From Actinomycetota bacterium (lineage in GTDB: Bacteria; Actinomycetota; Actinomycetes; Nanopelagicales; Nanopelagicaceae), in assembly GCA_009924185.1 (NCBI GenBank), contig RFSC01000020.1:1-9905 (forward strand): DNA of 9,905 nt. Direction: 5' to 3'. Under the pieces are notes generated by a model. That model made no database searches. It saw only the letters and a program-made list of their open reading frames with translations, and was not told the DNA's origin. A program made the position numbers and the translations under genes. Shown here piece by piece: positions 5,814-9,905 of this stretch; within the stretch, counting starts at the first letter, position 1; each line of letters opens with the position of its first letter.

Positions 5814-6935
5814 ATGTCAGAGCGTCGCCTAGTGATCCACGCTGGATTCCATAAATCCGGAACTACCGCGCTTCAAGAAGCCTTTGATGCGCAGAGTGAT
5901 GAGTTAAGAGATTATGGAGTTGTTTATCCCAACATTGGACGCAAAGCTCATCACAGAATTGCATGGGCTTTAGCCGACAAAACCTGGGGTTGGGGAAAGC
6001 GGGGCGGCGAAAAGACTCCGCGGCGTAAATGGGATGAGTTAGCTAAATCAATTAACTCCAGTGATGCCGAAACGGTTTTGATAAGTAGTGAATTTTTCTC
6101 CGAGTTAAGCGGCGATGGAATCCGTACCATTTTTAGCGAAATCAAAAATCGGCGTGTAGAGGTAGTTTTCACAGTCAGACCTCTAGTTAAGTTGTTGGGC
6201 TCTTCATATCAACAGTACTTAAAGTATGGAACTAAGGCTGATTACACAACCTGGTTGCACTCGGTGCTTGATAATCCTGGTGAATCCAAGATCAATCCGA
6301 CCTTCTGGAAGCGGCATTTTCATGGTCAAGTTGTTGCTAGGTGGGCTGATGTTCTTGGCGCCAACAATGTGACGGTAATCGTGGTTGATGAATCACAACC
6401 TGAGTTTTTATTTGACTCGATAAATGATTACCTAGCATTGCCAAAAGGCTTTTTGAAGGCGCAGGAAACCGGCAGCAATCGCTCTTTGACGATGGAGGAG
6501 ATAGCGCTTCTAATTGAGCTGAACAAGCGCTTTCCGAAAGACCGGGAGTGGAATGAGTATGAAATCTTTATCCGTGATGGATATATAAGAAGGTTAACTG
6601 ATCATGTAAAGCCATCTTTAGATTCAGGGAAATTGCCGACACCAAAGTGGGCGATTGATAAGGGAAATGAAATTGGTGCCCAAAACAAGAGAGAGTTAGT
6701 TGCAACCGGCGCGAAAATAGTTGGTGATGTTGATTCACTAGATAGCGCACAGGTTTTAGAGGGCGAGCCGGGCTATCCGCAGAGTATTTCCATCGCGGTA
6801 GTAGCTGATGCGATGCTGGGTTTTGATAAGGAGATTGTTAAAAAGTTCCCACTCAACTGGGTACAACCCAATCTCCTTAAGCGTTACCGCCGAAAGGCAA
6901 TCTGGATTTTAAAGAGAGTAAATAAAAAACTTTAA
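5814..6935 (+). CDS. PAPS-dependent sulfotransferase family protein
   Basis: The 373-aa protein carries the 5'-phosphosulfate loop near its start, HAGFHKSGTTALQ (9-21), with the catalytic-type Lys (K14) and the SGTT turn. The 3'-phosphate-binding region VRPLVKLLGSSYQQYLK (121-137) has the expected Arg and Ser. It should therefore transfer sulfate from PAPS to a hydroxyl or amine. No signal peptide or membrane span is visible, so it acts in the cytosol or at the inner membrane face. The length is typical for bacterial carbohydrate or lipid sulfotransferases. The C-terminus is very basic (RYRRKAIWILKRVNKKL, about 357-373), possibly for membrane contact. The acceptor is unknown. Proximity to CDP-alcohol phosphotransferases suggests a surface glycan or lipid. 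No PAPS-synthesis genes are present. The stop overlaps that of the convergent nucleotidyltransferase by 4 nt. Confidence 0.87.
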   Translation: MSERRLVIHAGFHKSGTTALQEAFDAQSDELRDYGVVYPNIGRKAHHRIAWALADKTWGWGKRGGEKTPRRKWDELAKSINSSDAETVLISSEFFSELSGDGIRTIFSEIKNRRVEVVFTVRPLVKLLGSSYQQYLKYGTKADYTTWLHSVLDNPGESKINPTFWKRHFHGQVVARWADVLGANNVTVIVVDESQPEFLFDSINDYLALPKGFLKAQETGSNRSLTMEEIALLIELNKRFPKDREWNEYEIFIRDGYIRRLTDHVKPSLDSGKLPTPKWAIDKGNEIGAQNKRELVATGAKIVGDVDSLDSAQVLEGEPGYPQSISIAVVADAMLGFDKEIVKKFPLNWVQPNLLKRYRRKAIWILKRVNKKL

Positions 6936-6944
6936 TTAAAGTTT
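6921..6944 (-). terminator. Weak AT-rich palindrome over the convergent stop codons, possible terminator
   Basis: Positions 6927-6944 form a perfect 18-bp palindrome, AAACTTTAATTAAAGTTT, centred on the overlapping stop codons. Read on the minus strand it runs into further T residues (complement of 6929-6921), as an intrinsic terminator would. The stem is almost all A:T, so it is weak; on the plus strand there is no comparable T tail. Confidence 0.35.
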
Positions 6945-7627
6945 AGGTTGGCGCGATCTAGGTCGGCTTGGAAATCCACTTCGACCGCAAATAAGTCAGA
7001 GATATCGACCGGCTCAATCTCAATTCCAGATTTCTCAATTGCTAGCTCAAGGCCACGCTCGAAGTAATCATTGTCGGCGCACTCTTCTAAGTATTTGATT
7101 GCCGCAGCCTTGTGATGTTTTGAGATGAAGTTGATTCCGACCGCTTCGCCCAAAGCGTTTTGGACCTGCTTGGAGAGCGCATTGATATGACCTTTTGCAT
7201 CTACTGTGTACTTAACCTCTTCTTCTGCAGTGGCTGAGGTATTTACACAGACAAAGGAGCTCTCATTTCGCATCCGATCTGAGACTCGCTCAAGAACACG
7301 AGAATCAAATACAACATCGCCATTTAGCCAAAGGACGCCACCTTCATGAGAGGCACGCAGCGCCTTCAATAAACTCTTTGAGGTATTTGTTTGATCGTAA
7401 ATCTCGTTGTAGACGAAGGTGGCATTTGGATGTGCCTCCATAATCATCTCCATTTTGAAGCCCACCACGATTGTGGTGCGAGCCTCATCTTTGAAGACCT
7501 TCTCAACATTCTCTAACTGTTGTTGCATGATGGATCTTCCATCAGCGAGCGGAGTTAGTGGCTTGGGCCATGGTTTTCCGAGACGGGTGCCCATTCCAGC
7601 AGCAAGAATCACAACTTGAAGGGCCAT
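6932..7627 (-). CDS. Sugar/alcohol-phosphate nucleotidyltransferase (phosphocholine/inositol-phosphate cytidylyltransferase-like)
   Basis: The 231-aa soluble enzyme has the full NTP-transferase signature LAAGMGTRLGKPWPKPL (8-24), followed by a metal/substrate Asp in LNGDVVFD (101-108), a GINFIS strand (164-169) and the late acidic AVEVDFQADLDRA (214-226), which matches the second metal-binding Asp region. Length and motifs fit the group annotated as phosphocholine cytidylyltransferase-like or inositol-1-phosphate cytidylyltransferase-like. It would make an NDP-activated alcohol, most likely a CDP-alcohol given the two CDP-alcohol phosphotransferases transcribed divergently beside it. The exact substrate cannot be read from sequence. 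There is no ribosome-binding site; a TAGTAT box 6 nt before ATG indicates a leaderless transcript. The gene is convergent with the sulfotransferase, and the stop codons overlap. Confidence 0.9.
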   Translation of the reverse strand: MALQVVILAAGMGTRLGKPWPKPLTPLADGRSIMQQQLENVEKVFKDEARTTIVVGFKMEMIMEAHPNATFVYNEIYDQTNTSKSLLKALRASHEGGVLWLNGDVVFDSRVLERVSDRMRNESSFVCVNTSATAEEEVKYTVDAKGHINALSKQVQNALGEAVGINFISKHHKAAAIKYLEECADNDYFERGLELAIEKSGIEIEPVDISDLFAVEVDFQADLDRANLNFN

Positions 7628-7632
7628 AGATT

Positions 7633-7639
7633 TATACTA
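7633..7639. promoter_or_regulatory. Superimposed divergent -10 boxes between the nucleotidyltransferase and CDP-alcohol phosphotransferase genes
   Basis: TATACT (7633-7638, plus strand) ends 7 nt before ATG 7646. TAGTAT (7639-7634, minus strand) ends 6 nt before ATG 7627. The two boxes share five of their six base pairs, and only 18 bp separate the start codons. Both genes thus appear leaderless and cannot easily be bound by polymerase at the same time. No good -35 box is seen for either. Confidence 0.5.
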
Positions 7640-7645
7640 CAGGAA

Positions 7646-9289
7646 ATGAATCAATCCCTTTCCTCGTTGGTGGTTACTCCCGCGACAAAAATCGAAGAGA
7701 TCTTACACAGCTTCGTACACTCCAAATCAGATCTTCTTCTAGTGGATGAAAACTCAGTTATCGCAGAGCCACATATGGAGTTGTTGACTGATTATCCGCG
7801 CAGCGCTTCGGCAGCACTAGTAGCGGTAGAGAAAAATGGCGACACCCTAGTAAGACAAAATCGAATCGCCAGTGCAACTTCTGCCTCTCATAAAGTAACT
7901 ATCGGAAATAGAAAATTCCTAGGTGTAATTAGACTTTCTAAAAATCAAAGTGCAGAGATAATTTCAGCATTAGAAAATGCGGTCCAACACAATGCCAAAG
8001 GAAATGCCGTTGATTTAACTTTAGTGGCGCTAACTAGAGCCATGATTAAAGTTGATGCTGCAGAGGCATGGGCGGCACCTTTTGCCAGAACCTCAGATGC
8101 TGCAGTTCGCGCCGAAACCGTCACTGCAATATCTCAGTTGAATATGGGCCGGGTTCGGTTGCGGATGGCGAACCGTGCCAACGATGGCTTTTTTTCAGTA
8201 TTTTTCTTAAGAAAATTCTCCAAGTTGCTTACCTGGTTAGCGGTGAGAGTTAACGCCACTCCAAATCAAGTCACCTTAATCTCATTTGCTATTGGGCTTT
8301 ACTCTGCATACAGCTTTGCGCAGGGAAGTTTTTGGTGGATTTTCTTAGGTGCGGTGCTGCTGCAACTCAGCATCATTGTTGATTGTGCGGATGGCGAATT
8401 GGCACGCTACACCAGAAAGTTTTCAAAGCTCGGCGCTTGGTTGGATGCGGTTACTGATCGAGTTAAGGAGTACATGGTATTTCTTGGAATGGCGATTGGT
8501 GCCGACAAAAGCGGCAGAGATCTTTGGATTCCGGCAATCATCATGATGTTGATTCAAACCTTTAGACATTTATCGGATTACAACTACGCAAGAGTGGTAA
8601 GAATTCGTGCCGAGGACAATTTCTTAGTTCCGGTTGATTACATGGCTGAATTTGATGGCATCGTCCCTTCAGAGCGGGAGCCAAAGGGGCGTTTGCGTTA
8701 CTGGCTGGGCAAAATTATTCAATTCCCAATCGGTGAGCGTTGGTTGGCGATTAGCGCAAGTGCGGTAATTGGTGGCGTCGCTTTCACCTTCACAATCATG
8801 CCGATATTGGCATTTATCTCTGCGGTGGTTGTCTATCGCGGCAGAGTTATTAGGACATTAACCAACATTCCAAAAGAGGCAATCAAGAGCTCATTTATTA
8901 CTGATCAATCTGATCTATTTGGGGTGAAACGCAGCATATTCAAGAGGTTTGATTGGATTGAACCATCAATGCTGCGCGCTATCGAAGGTGGATTCCTGCT
9001 TTGGATTTTTGCCAGCGTTGATGAGATTAATGCCGCCAGCTTTATGATCATATTTGCGATTGTCTTTAATCACTATGACAATCTTTATCGTGCGCTGCAG
9101 GGTGAAAAGAAACCAAACTGGCTCTCGGCTGCAGGTTTATTTGTAGGCGGAAGAATCATGTTGTTGGGTGTAGCCGCGCTACAAGGATGGGCGTTGCATT
9201 ACCTGGCCTGGTATTTCTGTGGTTTATTCCTAGTGGTTTCCTCAGTGCAATGGGTTTTGAGCCATCGAGCCAATAAGATTGAGAAATGA
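7646..9289 (+). CDS. CDP-alcohol phosphotransferase with N-terminal nucleotidyltransferase-like domain
   Basis: From ATG 7646 the protein has 547 aa. The C-terminal part is a membrane CDP-alcohol phosphotransferase with an intact Dx2DGx2ARx8Gx3Dx3D motif: D246, D249, G250, A253, R254, G263, D267, D271. It is preceded by the usual TPNQVT stretch (205-210) and surrounded by several hydrophobic helices up to the C-terminus. It should join a phospho-alcohol from a CDP-alcohol to an acceptor hydroxyl. Residues 1 to about 150 are soluble and resemble a nucleotidyltransferase fold (LLLVDENSVI near 30-39, then FLGVIRL near 91-97) but lack the LAAGxGTRL nucleotide loop, so the domain is probably inactive. 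Archaeal and bacterial IPCT-DIPPS proteins have a similar order with an active first domain. A TTG at 7616 could extend the ORF, but would overlap the divergent gene and its promoter. The next gene overlaps by 4 nt. Confidence 0.88.
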   Translation: MNQSLSSLVVTPATKIEEILHSFVHSKSDLLLVDENSVIAEPHMELLTDYPRSASAALVAVEKNGDTLVRQNRIASATSASHKVTIGNRKFLGVIRLSKNQSAEIISALENAVQHNAKGNAVDLTLVALTRAMIKVDAAEAWAAPFARTSDAAVRAETVTAISQLNMGRVRLRMANRANDGFFSVFFLRKFSKLLTWLAVRVNATPNQVTLISFAIGLYSAYSFAQGSFWWIFLGAVLLQLSIIVDCADGELARYTRKFSKLGAWLDAVTDRVKEYMVFLGMAIGADKSGRDLWIPAIIMMLIQTFRHLSDYNYARVVRIRAEDNFLVPVDYMAEFDGIVPSEREPKGRLRYWLGKIIQFPIGERWLAISASAVIGGVAFTFTIMPILAFISAVVVYRGRVIRTLTNIPKEAIKSSFITDQSDLFGVKRSIFKRFDWIEPSMLRAIEGGFLLWIFASVDEINAASFMIIFAIVFNHYDNLYRALQGEKKPNWLSAAGLFVGGRIMLLGVAALQGWALHYLAWYFCGLFLVVSSVQWVLSHRANKIEK

Positions 9290-9905
9290 CATCTAGGCCA
9301 TCAAAGCCAACGATTGCGCAGATTCGAGAAATCTCTCAACCGGTATCTGTCACCGGCAGATCCAACGCTGAACACTGGGTGGCAGATCTTTATCTGCGCC
9401 GAATCTCGCCATATCTGACTAGATTGCTATTGAAGACCCCGATTACAGCAAATGGCGTTACCTACTTAATGATCTTTACTGGAGTTTCCATTAGCGCAGC
9501 TCTTCTAATACCGGGCTATACCGGGATTCTTTTAGCGCTGTTTTTATCGCAATTGCAGATGCTATGGGATTGCTGCGATGGTGAAATCGCGCGCTGGCGA
9601 CAAAGCCAATCACCTAAAGGGGTATTTCTAGATCGATTGGGCCATTACCTCACGGAATCCTTGATTCCAATAGCACTGGGGTTGCGCCTCGCTGGATGGC
9701 CAGAGAATCAGATTACTGATTGGAAACTTCCCTTTATCGGCGCGCTAATCGGAGTCATGATTTTGTGGAACAAAGCTTTCAATGACATTGTCCATGTCTC
9801 GCGTGCTTTTGCTGGTTTAGAGAAATTGGCAGATGCAAAATCTATTGGAATACCCACAAAGAGTTGGTTGCGTATTGCCAAAGCACCATTTCGCATTTTT
9901 GCTGT
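9286..9905 (+). CDS. Second CDP-alcohol phosphotransferase family protein, 3' end beyond the window
   Basis: This ORF starts with the ATG of an ATGA overlap with the upstream stop and stays open to the window end: 206 codons plus 2 nt are visible. It is a membrane CDP-alcohol phosphotransferase. The motif reads D95, D98, G99, A102, R103, G112, D116, but the last position is H120 (FLDRLGHY, 114-121) where the family usually has the catalytic-base Asp. TPITANGVTYLMIF (51-64) is the usual lead-in, and hydrophobic segments lie near 58-76, 78-94 and 146-162. I recall similar GHY forms in actinobacterial relatives, so the change may define a subgroup rather than a mutation. The 4-nt overlap implies coupled translation with the first phosphotransferase, and so either a two-enzyme pathway or a heteromeric complex. 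The substrate is unknown. Confidence 0.85.
   Translation, partial: MTSRPSKPTIAQIREISQPVSVTGRSNAEHWVADLYLRRISPYLTRLLLKTPITANGVTYLMIFTGVSISAALLIPGYTGILLALFLSQLQMLWDCCDGEIARWRQSQSPKGVFLDRLGHYLTESLIPIALGLRLAGWPENQITDWKLPFIGALIGVMILWNKAFNDIVHVSRAFAGLEKLADAKSIGIPTKSWLRIAKAPFRIFA

Noticed and set aside
7616..7645. TTG start giving a 10-residue longer CDP-alcohol phosphotransferase
   Set aside because: It would overlap the first codons of the divergent nucleotidyltransferase and place both -10 boxes inside the coding region; ATG 7646 has a -10 box at leaderless spacing.
9708..9896. Minus-strand ORF near the window end
   Set aside because: It is opposite the second CDP-alcohol phosphotransferase, whose motif and hydrophobic pattern support the plus strand.
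1..9905. CRISPR array, insertion sequence or phage genes
   Set aside because: No regularly spaced repeats, transposase, integrase or terminal inverted repeats were seen on either strand.

Overview
The window looks like chromosomal DNA of a low-to-moderate-GC freshwater actinobacterium (Actinomycetota, possibly an acI/Nanopelagicales-like lineage). This rests on a heliorhodopsin very close to the actinobacterial type protein 48C12 as I remember it, on a VKOR-family protein, on paired CDP-alcohol phosphotransferases of an actinobacterial type, and on several leaderless-style starts (a TANNNT-like -10 box 6-7 nt before the start codon, no Shine-Dalgarno). The lineage is inferred; no rRNA or marker gene is present.

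Layout. Positions 1-38 hold the 3' end of a tRNA, probably Arg. Positions 101-1608 (minus) hold an NCS1 purine/pyrimidine-type permease followed 2 nt downstream by an unlisted 41-aa single-span membrane ORF. Heliorhodopsin (1842-2618, plus) diverges from the permease across a 233-bp spacer containing a hairpin, and abuts a convergent YCII-family gene (2619-2948, minus). A 54-aa two-span membrane ORF (3006-3170, plus) follows. Positions 3157-4966 (minus) hold two exported proteins, a fasciclin-domain protein and then a PQQ-dependent sugar-dehydrogenase-like beta-propeller, separated by a strong intrinsic terminator. Across a 194-bp divergent spacer, VKOR (5161-5730) and a sulfotransferase (5814-6935) run on the plus strand. 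The sulfotransferase meets, stop on stop, a nucleotidyltransferase (6932-7627, minus). The latter diverges across only 18 bp from an operon of two CDP-alcohol phosphotransferases (7646-9289, and 9286 to beyond the window end).

How the genes may work together. Positions 5814-9905 look like a cell-envelope module. The soluble nucleotidyltransferase would activate a phospho-alcohol as a CDP derivative. The two membrane CDP-alcohol phosphotransferases would use it to make a phosphodiester-linked lipid or polymer. The sulfotransferase may decorate a surface product. The first phosphotransferase has an N-terminal domain resembling a decayed nucleotidyltransferase, recalling the fused IPCT-DIPPS enzymes of inositol-phosphate metabolism. 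The second has His in place of the final motif Asp. The left half is a photosensory/transport region: heliorhodopsin beside a nucleobase-type transporter that may have a small accessory subunit.

The most distinctive features are the hidden 41-aa ORF coupled to the permease, the almost completely superimposed divergent -10 boxes at 7633-7639, and the non-canonical second CDP-alcohol phosphotransferase. No intergenic stretch exceeds 300 bases. No CRISPR array, insertion sequence, integrase or replication origin was seen.
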